DNA of 64,000 bases, from NCBI RefSeq assembly GCF_904846215.1, contig NZ_CAJGZK010000010.1, positions 47,812 through 111,811 on the forward strand. The letters run 5' to 3'. Below are positions 27,871 through 36,724 of this stretch, piece by piece. The stretch is from Psychrobacter glacincola. Lineage in GTDB: Bacteria > Pseudomonadota > Gammaproteobacteria > Pseudomonadales > Moraxellaceae. Within the stretch, counting starts at the first letter, position 1. Each line of letters starts with the position of its first letter. The notes under the pieces were generated by a model. It was not told where the DNA came from and did not search any database. It was given only the letters and a program-made list of their open reading frames with translations. A program made the translations under genes and the position numbers.

Positions 27871-28010
27871 ATATAGTCAGTGAAAAGTAATATCGACACA
27901 TTATGTACTACGGGTATCAATTTTTCTTGCTTGCTGTGCCTACGCAGACAGAGGCTACAAAAAATTTATACCCGCAGCACCGTAGCGTTTTTAGAGTATT
28001 TTGACTATAA
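27871..28010. repeat. 140-bp hairpin repeat, copy 5
   Basis: Orientation B, full length. Stem CGGGTATCAA / TTATACCCG, a variant of the GCTGG/CCAGC stem of other copies. Sits between the hydroxyacid dehydrogenase start and the regulator's terminator (gap 27832-28152). Confidence 0.9.
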
Positions 28011-28072
28011 TTATTGACTTAATGTAGCACGTTGCGGCATTTAGTCAAAAAGCATATCAAAAAGCACAAAGC

Positions 28073-28110
28073 AAAAAACCTCTACTTCAAGTTGAAATAG
28101 AGGTTTTATT
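28073..28110 (-). terminator. Rho-independent terminator of the response regulator
   Basis: CCTCTATTTCAA / TTGAAGTAGAGG stem (one mismatch) followed by TTTTTT on the minus strand, 45 bases past the regulator stop. Confidence 0.85.
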
Positions 28111-28152
28111 TATTGAGACACCAGTTTATTGCGCTTACTTATTTTTTTGTGC

Positions 28153-29121
28153 TTATAAAGAAAAACGCTTACGCAATTTACCGATAAGACTACGTACACG
28201 ACTGCTCAAGTCAATACGCACATCATTTTCAGGATCGTGCTCTACTTCATAACGTTTGACCAAATCAGGGCTGGCCTTTAGTTTTGCATGATGCTGAAAA
28301 GCACGGTTGACACTGATTTCAAGGAGGCTTGCGCGCATTGGCTTCGGTAAGCAGCGATAAACTTGACCTTTATTAATTAAATCAATGAGCAAACCAGCAT
28401 CTTGGAATTCGGTCTGTACCAATACGACTAAATGCGGCGCATCTTGCTTTAAGGTAAAGATAATCGGTGCGATATTCTCACCACTGACATTGATGTCGGT
28501 AATACAAACACCGATATCTTCGTTCGCCAAATAATCATACGCCTCTTCTAAGCCTTTAGCGTGCAGTACTTTATAGTTGTTAGAGAACTGCTTGCGTATT
28601 TGCTCAATCAGCTCGTTGGTCTCATCGATGACCAATAAAGTCTGCTTATTGCCTGAGCTATCAAACTGCTCGGCGTCTTCGTCTGGGTTATACGTCAAGG
28701 CGATTTCGGTAGCGCGGCCAACGACGGCGAGTAGCTCTTCAGATTTGCACGGCTTGGTCAAATAACGATAAATCTCACCATCATTAATAGAGCCAATAAT
28801 CGCGTTTAGATCGGCATAACCGGTCAATAAAATCCGCATGGTAGACGGCGAGACTTCTTTTACCTCGCGCAAGATATCAACGCCAACACGCTCAGGCATA
28901 CGCTGGTCACTGACCGCGACGTGTACATGATTGTTTCTGATATAGTCAATATATTCAGTCGGGTCAGTTGTGATAAAAACGTCATGCGTTTTACGAAACA
29001 GCAGTTTCATAGAACGTAAAATGCGTTGTTCATCGTCAATAAATGCCAGCTTTGGTTTAGATTCAGCGCCTAAATCGGCGGCACTGATGTTATTACTGAT
29101 GTCATTTTCTAATTCATTCAT
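28153..29121 (-). CDS. response regulator with two receiver domains and no output domain
   Basis: 322 residues. First receiver (about 24-145): FIDDEQ acidic pair, phosphoacceptor Asp in VSDQRMP, Thr in LLTGYAD and Lys in YLTKPCK; its INDGEIYRYLTKP block resembles receivers of RpfG/HD-GYP regulators. Second receiver (about 160-280): LVIDETNE, Asp in CITDINV, Thr in VQTEF and Lys in CLPKP, complete but more divergent. The C-terminal 40 residues are basic (RVRSLIGKLRKRFSL). No DNA-binding, GGDEF, EAL or HD-GYP domain. Downstream of and co-directional with the histidine kinase, so probably its partner. AAGGATATCATC before ATG. Confidence 0.85.
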   Translation of the reverse strand: MNELENDISNNISAADLGAESKPKLAFIDDEQRILRSMKLLFRKTHDVFITTDPTEYIDYIRNNHVHVAVSDQRMPERVGVDILREVKEVSPSTMRILLTGYADLNAIIGSINDGEIYRYLTKPCKSEELLAVVGRATEIALTYNPDEDAEQFDSSGNKQTLLVIDETNELIEQIRKQFSNNYKVLHAKGLEEAYDYLANEDIGVCITDINVSGENIAPIIFTLKQDAPHLVVLVQTEFQDAGLLIDLINKGQVYRCLPKPMRASLLEISVNRAFQHHAKLKASPDLVKRYEVEHDPENDVRIDLSSRVRSLIGKLRKRFSL

Positions 29122-29198
29122 GATGATATCCTTATGATGAATAACAGTGATATAGCTTTATATAACAATTAAAATACCCATTGAAATAACAATAGAAC

Positions 29199-29339
29199 CT
29201 ATAGTCAGATGAAAATAAAAATGTTATGAAAATTTCAACGCGCTATCGGTATAAGTTTTACTGGCGTGCTGCGTTCCCAGAGGCTGCGCAAAATTCATAC
29301 CAATAGCGCTATAACACTTTTGTAGTAAACTCACTATAG
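29199..29339. repeat. 140-bp hairpin repeat, copy 6 (divergent)
   Basis: Orientation B, 141 bp, ends CTATAGTCA and CTATAG. Stem GCGCTATCGGTAT / ATACCAATAGCGC: both arms differ from the common stem, yet pair with one mismatch. Lies between the kinase stop and the regulator start of one two-component system. Confidence 0.75.
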
Positions 29340-29342
29340 CGA

Positions 29343-31655
29343 TTATGCTGCTAGGCTTTTTTCTGTTAAATCACTATTAATCGGTAACGTTAAGGTAAAG
29401 GTGCTACCAACGCCTTCAGTTGATACGGCTTTAATGTCACCATTATGCTGCTCCATAATCTGCTGACTGATAGCCATACCGAGACCAGTACCTTCACCTG
29501 CGGCTTTGGTGGTAAAGAACGGCTCAAATATTTGACCAAGCACGTCAGGGCTCATGCCTTTACCGTTATCAATCACATCAATATAGACATTGCTATCATC
29601 GGCGCGCGTTCTTACTTCGATTTTGCCATCAGGTTTTTCTCCCATGGCTTGCGAGGCATTGTTTAACAAGTTGACCAATACTTGGTTGATTTGTGACGGT
29701 GAGCATTTCACTTCAGGTGTCGGCGCAAAATCAGTGATAATCTCTTGATGTCTGATAGAGTTACCAGCGATTTTAAGTGAGGCTTCAATACATTCGCGCA
29801 CATCAATGGTCTTCACTTTTGACTCATCAAGACGGGCAAAATTGCGTAAGTTTAGCACCATCTCAGTGATTTGCTCAACGCCAAAGAGTGAGTCTTTAAT
29901 CAGCTCTTTGAGCTCAGCTGACAAATCATCTTCTTGGATTTCATCAGACGCACGGACGATATCAGCCAATAGCTTGTCAATCTTGCCATCAGATGCTGCG
30001 TCAGATTTGATACCTTTTAAGCCTTGTACCAGCTCAATCAGCTCTTCGTATTGCTCAGTTAACTGTCCGATAATTTCAAGGTTGTTTTGTACATAAGACA
30101 ATGGCGTATTTACTTCATGCGCGACGCCTGCCACCATTTGACCGAGAGTCGCCATTTTTTCTGAACGTATCAATTGCAGCTGTGAGTTTTTCAGCTCTTT
30201 TAGCGTATCTTGCAGCTCAGCGGTACGTTCTTCTACTTTAATCTCTAGCTGTTGATTGATATTGGCAAGCTTACCTTCGTTAGATTGAATTCGATTTAAT
30301 AGGTCATTAATAGAGCCGTTTACCAGCCCAATCTCATTGCGACCTTCCTTGAATTTAACTGAGCCCAATTTATTATATTGCTTGTTGTTAATGATATTTT
30401 CTGCCAGAGAAATTTTATCAGTGGTTTCTTTTAGAGGTTTGAATGCTAAGAAGGTTAGCATAAAGTAAATAACCCCAGCCGTGAATAATAGCGCTAAAGC
30501 AATCCAGTTAATCAGGTTTTCACTCAAATTATCCGCAATGGCGTTAATCTCAGCATCAGGCTGTACGACGATAAGCTTCCAATAAGTCTCAGGAATCTCA
30601 AAGACATACGCTTGACTGCCGTTATAGAAGTTATCATTGGTCAGCTCAAAGCTTTGCAACAAGCGGCTGTCCATGGCATTTTGCTTATTTTCACCGTTAT
30701 TTAAGTAAGCGGCGTAGTTCACCAAATAGTAACCTTTACCGGTACCTGTTTCTGCTTTATCCAGCGTGGTAAGTACTTGCTGTACTTGCGGCGAGACGCT
30801 GGCGGCGACTTGCTCGATAGTTTCTTGACGTTGCACATCTAAGAAATCAAGCACTGGTTGCCAAGCTGGATCTGAGTTGATGACTTGTTTGATATCAAGC
30901 GGCGTGCCGGTCTCTTCATCAATATAGCTTAAGCGTTCAGGGTTAGATGAGGCAATAACCTTATCACTGTTATCCAGCAATAAAATATAACCTGAGCCTG
31001 AGCTTTCACTCAGCTTAACGATGTTTTCTTGTAACTGATTAAGAGTAAAGTTAACCGTACTGGCACCCCAAAACTGATTGTCACGTTCAATAGCGACACC
31101 GCAGCTCATCGCAAGCTCGCCTTTGGTTTGGCTGGCGCGTACATGGTTCCAGATACAGCTGTCAGGTTTGAGCAGTTTTAGGACGCCAAACCAATCTTCT
31201 TGATAGTAAGGGTTGGCAGGATTTGGATCGCTTAGTACTGCTTGATATTCACCATTTTGGCGCACCATCAAAAACGGATGCGTTGCGGTATTCGCTCCAA
31301 GCGCACCGTTATCAGGCCAAATACCGCCACTACCTAATAAATTATAATCGCGCTTATCAAAAGCATTGGCGGTACTGGCTTGTAAAATATTCTCTTGTGT
31401 TGGCAAAGTTTCCGCGCTTTGTTGCAGCAGCAACGCACTACGCATCACCCGATTGATATCGGCAGAGATACTATTAACTGCCGTATTACCACGTTCAGCG
31501 ACCAGTTTTGCTGACTCAAGGCGAATTTTTTCATAACCTTCTTTGTCAACAACATAAACAACGACCGCAAGTACGACCGCAAAAGCAATAAATAGAATAG
31601 TAGTAACTTGGGTACTGACTTGATTGAAAAAGCCGACTTTTTTGGAGTCACTCAT
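29343..31655 (-). CDS. membrane sensor histidine kinase
   Basis: 770 residues. TM1 about 15-37; a large periplasmic sensor of about 340 residues, probably double-Cache (GYILLLDNSDKVIASSNPE, YVFEIPETYWKLIVVQ); TM2 (ALALLFTAGVIYFMLTFLAF); a HAMP-like linker and coiled coil (LEIKVEERTAELQDTLKEL); HisKA with the phospho-His in VAGVAHEVNTPLSYV; HATPase with NLLNNASQAM, DNGKGM, PFFTTK and GTGLGMAI. The HEVNTPL form of the H-box marks the HK4-like class. Signal unknown; Cache domains usually bind small organic ligands. Transcribed ahead of the double-receiver regulator, 221 bases apart. Confidence 0.9.
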   Translation of the reverse strand: MSDSKKVGFFNQVSTQVTTILFIAFAVVLAVVVYVVDKEGYEKIRLESAKLVAERGNTAVNSISADINRVMRSALLLQQSAETLPTQENILQASTANAFDKRDYNLLGSGGIWPDNGALGANTATHPFLMVRQNGEYQAVLSDPNPANPYYQEDWFGVLKLLKPDSCIWNHVRASQTKGELAMSCGVAIERDNQFWGASTVNFTLNQLQENIVKLSESSGSGYILLLDNSDKVIASSNPERLSYIDEETGTPLDIKQVINSDPAWQPVLDFLDVQRQETIEQVAASVSPQVQQVLTTLDKAETGTGKGYYLVNYAAYLNNGENKQNAMDSRLLQSFELTNDNFYNGSQAYVFEIPETYWKLIVVQPDAEINAIADNLSENLINWIALALLFTAGVIYFMLTFLAFKPLKETTDKISLAENIINNKQYNKLGSVKFKEGRNEIGLVNGSINDLLNRIQSNEGKLANINQQLEIKVEERTAELQDTLKELKNSQLQLIRSEKMATLGQMVAGVAHEVNTPLSYVQNNLEIIGQLTEQYEELIELVQGLKGIKSDAASDGKIDKLLADIVRASDEIQEDDLSAELKELIKDSLFGVEQITEMVLNLRNFARLDESKVKTIDVRECIEASLKIAGNSIRHQEIITDFAPTPEVKCSPSQINQVLVNLLNNASQAMGEKPDGKIEVRTRADDSNVYIDVIDNGKGMSPDVLGQIFEPFFTTKAAGEGTGLGMAISQQIMEQHNGDIKAVSTEGVGSTFTLTLPINSDLTEKSLAA

Positions 31656-32264
31656 GATGGGGTTTGTCCTTGGGAATAGGGGTCACACAAAAGAATGCCA
31701 ATACGGTTTATTGGTCACAATCGCTCATGTGGTTGTGCTTAATTAAAATGGTTTACAAATAACTGATAATGGACATAAACGACAAAAAGTATTTGCATAA
31801 CTTAAAATAATGATAAAAAACGAAATCCATAACTTAATAGACTACAACAAGAAATACTCTGCCTATAACTGCTGATAAAAATTGATAACAGCTATTAGGT
31901 GTATGTAGGTAACAGGGAGTAAGTGTCTAGATAATTCAGATTGAGCAAATAATCTTGCAAATAAAAAACGTTTAATTGCATTTTTTAACAATACAGTAAC
32001 AATTATATGAGAGCAATTTTTTTTCCTTACTTACGAGTCGTTATCTTATTGTTTTATATGATCAACTTGTGTGTAGCTTTGCCATAATCTTGCATGAATC
32101 TGCTCTTGAAAACTTAACTTAACGCACTCATCTAGTCGCTAACGTTATATAATGGTCTGCTTTATCGATTGACCTAGCTTATCAGCGTTACTGAGTCAGC
32201 AAGCATGGCTCGCATCGTAAGCTACCTATTTTCTTATCATCTGAGTACAAAAAGACATCGCCCT
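31656..32264. other. intergenic region, divergent kinase / rapA
   Basis: About 600 AT-rich bases. A consensus TATAAT at 32148-32153 is a possible rapA -10, but no good -35 lies 16-18 bases upstream. An open stretch 32205-32264 in frame with rapA is unlike RapA and probably leader. No repeat copy. Confidence 0.4.
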
Positions 32265-35168
32265 ATGACTATCTCTATCGCTTCATTGCACAGCACCGAA
32301 TTCGCCGTTGGTCAACGCTATTTATCTGATACGGAGTCTGAGCTTGGCTTGGGTGTGGTCATCGATGTAGACGACCGATGTGTGCATATTTTATTTCCAC
32401 AAAGTGAAGAGACGCGCGTTTACGCAAAAAACTCTGCGCCGTTATCACGCGTAGTGTTTAAAGTCGGCGATACTATCTCTGATCAGGCAGGTAAGAGCTA
32501 TACGGTAAGCGCCGTTGAAGAAGTGATGGGCGTGCTCAAATACAGTGTAAACGAGCATGAAAAAGGCGCTGTTTCTAAAGGGATAATGGAAACTCGTCTG
32601 GCCGCTAATATCACTCTAGCAAAACCACTTGAGCGTCTGCTTGCCGGTCGTATTGAGCGCAGTGATTGGTACGATTTGCGTCAAGATATTTTGCGTATGC
32701 AGTCGGCGCTTGCCGGTCACCCACTCAAAGGTTTAATGGGCGCGCGCGTCGATATCATTGAGCATCAGCTCTATATCGCTCATGAAGTTGGTAAACGTAT
32801 TGCACCGCGTGTGTTGCTTGCTGATGAAGTGGGTTTGGGTAAGACTATCGAAGCGGGATTAATTATTCATCAGCAGCTGCTGACGGGCAAAGCTGAGCGC
32901 GTACTCATACTTGTGCCAGACAGTCTGCAATATCAGTGGATGATTGAGCTGCGCCGCCGCTTTAATCTGAATTTTGCCTTGTTTGACTTGGTACGTACCG
33001 CAGCGATTAAAGAGCATGACCCTGAGCAAAACGTCTTTGCGACTGAGCAATGTGTCATCGCTGGTATGGACTTGCTCCTTGACCATCCTGACTTATATGA
33101 CCAAGCAATGGAAGCAGGGTTTGATTTACTGGTCGTTGATGAGGCGCATCATCTGCATTGGGATGAAGCGCAAGGTGGCAATGATAAGTATGACCTCATT
33201 GCAGATTTTGCCGAAGAGACGGCAGGGGTGATGCTATTGACGGCGACACCTGAGCAGCTTGGCGCGCAAAGTCACTTTGCCCGTTTGCGTCTATTAGACC
33301 CAGATCGCTTTGATGACTTGGATGAGTTTATTGATGGTCAAGATGCCTTTGCAGAAACGGCAGCTGTCGCCAGCCTATTAATAGAAGACAAGCCCTTAAG
33401 TGATGGGCAAATCACCGCGTTAAGCAGCTTGCTGACGATTAGTGTCGATGAATTAGCAACGATTAATGAAGACGAAAAACTGCGTACTTATGCTCTCAAT
33501 GAGCTGCTAGATCGCCATGGTACAGGACGTATCTTATTCCGTAATACTCGTGAGAGTGTCAAAGGCTTCTATGGGCGTAGCAGCCAGCCGTATCCACTGC
33601 CATTACCTGAAGCATGGATCGATAGCTATCAAACCAATGGTAAATTGCGTGAGCAGCTATGGGGCGAAGAAAACCAACCTGATGGTGGCTGGCTAGAAGA
33701 CGACCCACGTGTGCCTTGGTTGATTGACATCTTAAAGGGTGAGCTTAAGCATAAAAAGGTATTATTGATTGCCCGTAGTGGCGCGACGGTTGAGAGCTTG
33801 GAGGCGGTATTGCGCTTACATGCTGGTATCAAAACGGCTATCTTTACCGAGCAGATGACCTTACTTGAGCGTGACCAAGCAGCGGCGTTCTTTGCCGATA
33901 GCGAAGGCGCACAGATATTATTGTGCTCAGAGATTGGCTCGGAAGGTCGTAATTTTCAGTTTGCAAGCCAGCTGATATTGTGGGATTTACCTGCCAACCC
34001 AGATACCTTAGAGCAGCGTATCGGTCGCCTAGATCGTATTGGGCAAACGCAGCAAATCATGTTGCATGTGCCTTATGTACAAGGCACAGCACAAGAGCGC
34101 CTGTATCACTGGTATAGCAGTGCGCTAAATATGTTTAATCAGATTTCACCGACGGCGCAAAGCGTACAAGAGCAGTATATTCAAGAGCTGAAACCGATGC
34201 TTGAGGGTGCAGATACGGGCGAAAATCGTACAACCCTTAAAAATGTGATCGAGGAAGCAGCACAAACACGCTTGAGACTTGAGGCACAATTGCAAGCAGG
34301 TCGTGACCGTCTACTAGAATATAACTCATGCCGTCCACGTGTCGCTGGGCGTATCGCTGATGCCATGCGTGATTTTGATGGCCACAATCTATTGCCACAA
34401 TTTATTGAGCGCTTTTTTGCATCAGCAAATATCGAGCATAACATCCAACGTGATGGCTCGTGGGTGATTGCACCGATTGATAGCACTGAGATTAGCGATT
34501 ATATCGATGGTCTGCCACTCGGTGATGAAGATGGTATGACCTTGACTTTTGATCGTGAGCAAGCACTGCAGCGTGAAGATATCGCCTTTATTACCCATGA
34601 GCATCCATTGATGCAGGCGATTTATGAGCTTGCAAGTACCAGCACCTTTGGCAATACCACCGTTGCAATGCTAAAAAGCGCTGCGGTACCACAAGGTATG
34701 GTGCTGCTTGAAGTGAATTTCCGTGTAGAAGCCATCGCACCGAAACTGCTTAACTTGCCTGCAACCTTGAGCACGCAAAATATCCGCGTCTTTATCAGTG
34801 AGCAGGGCAGTGATTTGTCAGCGCGCATCAGTGCCGATATGATCATGCCGCACATTGAGCGTTTGGATAAAAACCGTGCCCGCCAAGTGATTAAGGCACG
34901 TGGCGACGTGATCGAGCAGCGTTACTATGAAGCGGAAGATATTGCCCGTCAGCAGTTGGCTGAGATTGGTGAGCAAGCAAGCGCTCGCTTTAGTCAGCAG
35001 TGGTCACGTGAGATCAAACGTCTTAAGCATTTACAAACCATCAATCCAAACGTGCGTCCAGCAGAGATTGAGCGCTTAGAGCAGCTAAAATCGCAAGGTG
35101 AGCAAGCATTGGCAGGCTTGTCATTGGTGCCCGATTCTATCCGTGTATTGGTGGCAGTAAAACCCTAA
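32265..35168 (+). CDS. rapA: RNA polymerase-associated ATPase RapA
   Basis: Swi2/Snf2-type protein that recycles RNA polymerase. From ATG 32265 it has 967 residues (E. coli: 968), so I prefer it to the ATG at 32205. N-terminal Tudor-like domains (VGQRYLSDTESELGLG), Walker A DEVGLGKTIEAGLI, Walker B VVDEAHHLHW, motif III LLTATPEQLG, helicase C-terminal motifs (SEIGSEGRNFQFA, LPANPDTLEQRIGRLDRIGQ) and the long RapA-specific C-terminus. Monocistronic with its own terminator at 35184. Confidence 0.96.
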   Translation: MTISIASLHSTEFAVGQRYLSDTESELGLGVVIDVDDRCVHILFPQSEETRVYAKNSAPLSRVVFKVGDTISDQAGKSYTVSAVEEVMGVLKYSVNEHEKGAVSKGIMETRLAANITLAKPLERLLAGRIERSDWYDLRQDILRMQSALAGHPLKGLMGARVDIIEHQLYIAHEVGKRIAPRVLLADEVGLGKTIEAGLIIHQQLLTGKAERVLILVPDSLQYQWMIELRRRFNLNFALFDLVRTAAIKEHDPEQNVFATEQCVIAGMDLLLDHPDLYDQAMEAGFDLLVVDEAHHLHWDEAQGGNDKYDLIADFAEETAGVMLLTATPEQLGAQSHFARLRLLDPDRFDDLDEFIDGQDAFAETAAVASLLIEDKPLSDGQITALSSLLTISVDELATINEDEKLRTYALNELLDRHGTGRILFRNTRESVKGFYGRSSQPYPLPLPEAWIDSYQTNGKLREQLWGEENQPDGGWLEDDPRVPWLIDILKGELKHKKVLLIARSGATVESLEAVLRLHAGIKTAIFTEQMTLLERDQAAAFFADSEGAQILLCSEIGSEGRNFQFASQLILWDLPANPDTLEQRIGRLDRIGQTQQIMLHVPYVQGTAQERLYHWYSSALNMFNQISPTAQSVQEQYIQELKPMLEGADTGENRTTLKNVIEEAAQTRLRLEAQLQAGRDRLLEYNSCRPRVAGRIADAMRDFDGHNLLPQFIERFFASANIEHNIQRDGSWVIAPIDSTEISDYIDGLPLGDEDGMTLTFDREQALQREDIAFITHEHPLMQAIYELASTSTFGNTTVAMLKSAAVPQGMVLLEVNFRVEAIAPKLLNLPATLSTQNIRVFISEQGSDLSARISADMIMPHIERLDKNRARQVIKARGDVIEQRYYEAEDIARQQLAEIGEQASARFSQQWSREIKRLKHLQTINPNVRPAEIERLEQLKSQGEQALAGLSLVPDSIRVLVAVKP

Positions 35169-35183
35169 ATTCAATACAATAGT

Positions 35184-35218
35184 AAAAACGAGGTGTATTT
35201 AAGCATCTCGTTTTTATT
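35184..35218 (+). terminator. Rho-independent terminator of rapA
   Basis: AAAACGAGGTG / CATCTCGTTTT stem with one G-T pair, loop about nine bases, then TTTTTATTT. Confidence 0.8.
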
Positions 35219-35413
35219 TATGAGCTTTTATCCTGAGTTTTCGATCATTCATTTATTGCTCGGCAGAGTAATAATAATGCTTATTACTCGTTCTAGGTTA
35301 TTGCTCATCTAAAAATTTATCTTGTATATTACGGCTATTGATTTCGTATTATTTAAATTAAAACGCCATATTGGCTCAAGCCATATTGTCTTGATATTCT
35401 TTGGCGCCTATAT

Positions 35414-35553
35414 CTATAGTTAAAATATCTTAAAAACGCTACAGTGCTGCTGGTATAAATTTTTTGCAGCCTCTGTCTGCATAGGCACAGCAAGCAAGAA
35501 AAATTAATATCAGCAGTACTTGATGTATCGATATTACTTTTCTCTGACTATAG
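35414..35553. repeat. 140-bp hairpin repeat, copy 7
   Basis: Orientation A, 140 bp, flush ends CTATAG at both sides. Stem TGCTGCTGGTAT / ATCAGCAGTA. Ends 40 bases before the tesB ATG, so any tesB promoter lies within or upstream of it. The rest of the rapA-tesB gap is non-coding. Confidence 0.92.
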
Positions 35554-35593
35554 ATGCTTGGCGTTACTGATAAAAATAAGGAAAGTAATCGTC

Positions 35594-36496
35594 ATGTCTG
35601 ATTATTCACAACTGATAGATGAGCTATTGGCTACCGTCGCGCTCATCGAAGTCAGCCCTGATGTATTTGAAGGTAAAAGCCATGACTATGTTGGTGCCCG
35701 TATCTTTGGTGGGCAAGTACTTGCACAAGCGATCATGGCAGCCGCGCATACGCTTAATGAAGATAAGCCTTGTCACTCATTGCATGGCTATTTTTTGCGC
35801 GGCGGTGATATCAATCAACCGGTGATTTATCAAGTGCGGCGCTTACGTGATGGGCGTAGTCTGTCAGCGCGTGAAGTGACGGCGATTCAGTATAAGCAAG
35901 TACGTGGTAAGCCGCCGGTTGAGCAAGTGATATTTTCAATGATTGCTTCTTTTTCGCCGATGGAAGAGGGCTTAGAGTATCAAGAAGATATGCCTGTTTA
36001 TCCGCCGCCTGAAGACTTACTTGCGGAGCAGGATCTAAAAGAAGACTATGTCGGTAAAGTCCCAAAGGCATTAAAATCTCGCTTTATGCGCCGTCGTCAT
36101 ATCGAGATCAAACCGGTTAAGCCGCGTGACCCCATCCATCCGGAACCAATGAAGCCTAAGCAAGCAAACTGGTTACGTATTCGTGAATTGGGTAATCAGC
36201 CAATCGCTATCCAGCAAGCATTATTGGCGTTTTCCTCTGATTTTTATCTGGTTGGCACGGGACTCATGTCGCACGGTATCAGCTTTATGACCAGTGGCTT
36301 GCAAGCCGCTAGTATCGACCATTCCATGCATTTTCATCGTCACTTTGACTTGAACGATTGGCTGTTATACGACATGTGGAGTGATACGACATCCAATGCG
36401 ATGGGGCTCAATCACGGTCAGTTTTGGCAAGATGGGAAGTTGGTCGCGACGGTACAGCAAGAAGGCTTAATGCGTTTGCGTGTACCCAAATCTTAA
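35594..36496 (+). CDS. tesB: acyl-CoA thioesterase II
   Basis: Hydrolyses acyl-CoA to fatty acid and CoA. 300 residues from ATG 35594 (MSDYSQLIDELL), preceded by AAGGAAAG; the frame opens 12 codons earlier. Double hot-dog fold: first half FGGQVLAQAIMAAAHTL, CHSLHGYFLRGGDINQPVIYQV, RSLSAREVTAIQ; second half LMSHGISFMTSGLQAASIDHSMHFH with the catalytic Asp-Gln-Thr region near the end, and SNAMGLNHGQFWQDGKLVATVQQEGLMR. Somewhat longer in the middle than the E. coli enzyme (286). Converges on mutY across a shared terminator. Confidence 0.93.
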   Translation: MSDYSQLIDELLATVALIEVSPDVFEGKSHDYVGARIFGGQVLAQAIMAAAHTLNEDKPCHSLHGYFLRGGDINQPVIYQVRRLRDGRSLSAREVTAIQYKQVRGKPPVEQVIFSMIASFSPMEEGLEYQEDMPVYPPPEDLLAEQDLKEDYVGKVPKALKSRFMRRRHIEIKPVKPRDPIHPEPMKPKQANWLRIRELGNQPIAIQQALLAFSSDFYLVGTGLMSHGISFMTSGLQAASIDHSMHFHRHFDLNDWLLYDMWSDTTSNAMGLNHGQFWQDGKLVATVQQEGLMRLRVPKS

Positions 36497-36514
36497 TTTT
36501 TTATCTTTTGATAA

Positions 36515-36554
36515 AGAAAAAAGCGACTCAGGATAATGCTGAGTCGCTTTTTTA
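36515..36554. terminator. bidirectional terminator, tesB / mutY
   Basis: AAAAAAGCGACTCA / TGAGTCGCTTTTTT, perfect 14-bp arms with a nine-base loop. Confidence 0.92.
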
Positions 36555-36574
36555 ATGGAGTGTTAAGTCAGTAT

Positions 36575-36713
36575 TTATAGTCAGCAAAAAGTAATATCGA
36601 TAAGTCCTGTACTGCTGGTATCAATTTTTCTTGCTTGCTGTGCCTACGCAGACAGAGGCTGCAAAAAACTTATACCAGCAGTATCGTCACGTTTTTAAGG
36701 GGTTTTTACTATA
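36575..36713. repeat. 140-bp hairpin repeat, copy 8
   Basis: Orientation B. Stem TACTGCTGGTATCAA / TTATACCAGCAGTA. Lies between the tesB/mutY terminator and the mutY stop, 11 bases from the latter, so it would be in the mutY 3' UTR. Confidence 0.9.
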
Positions 36714-36724
36714 AGCATAAATAC

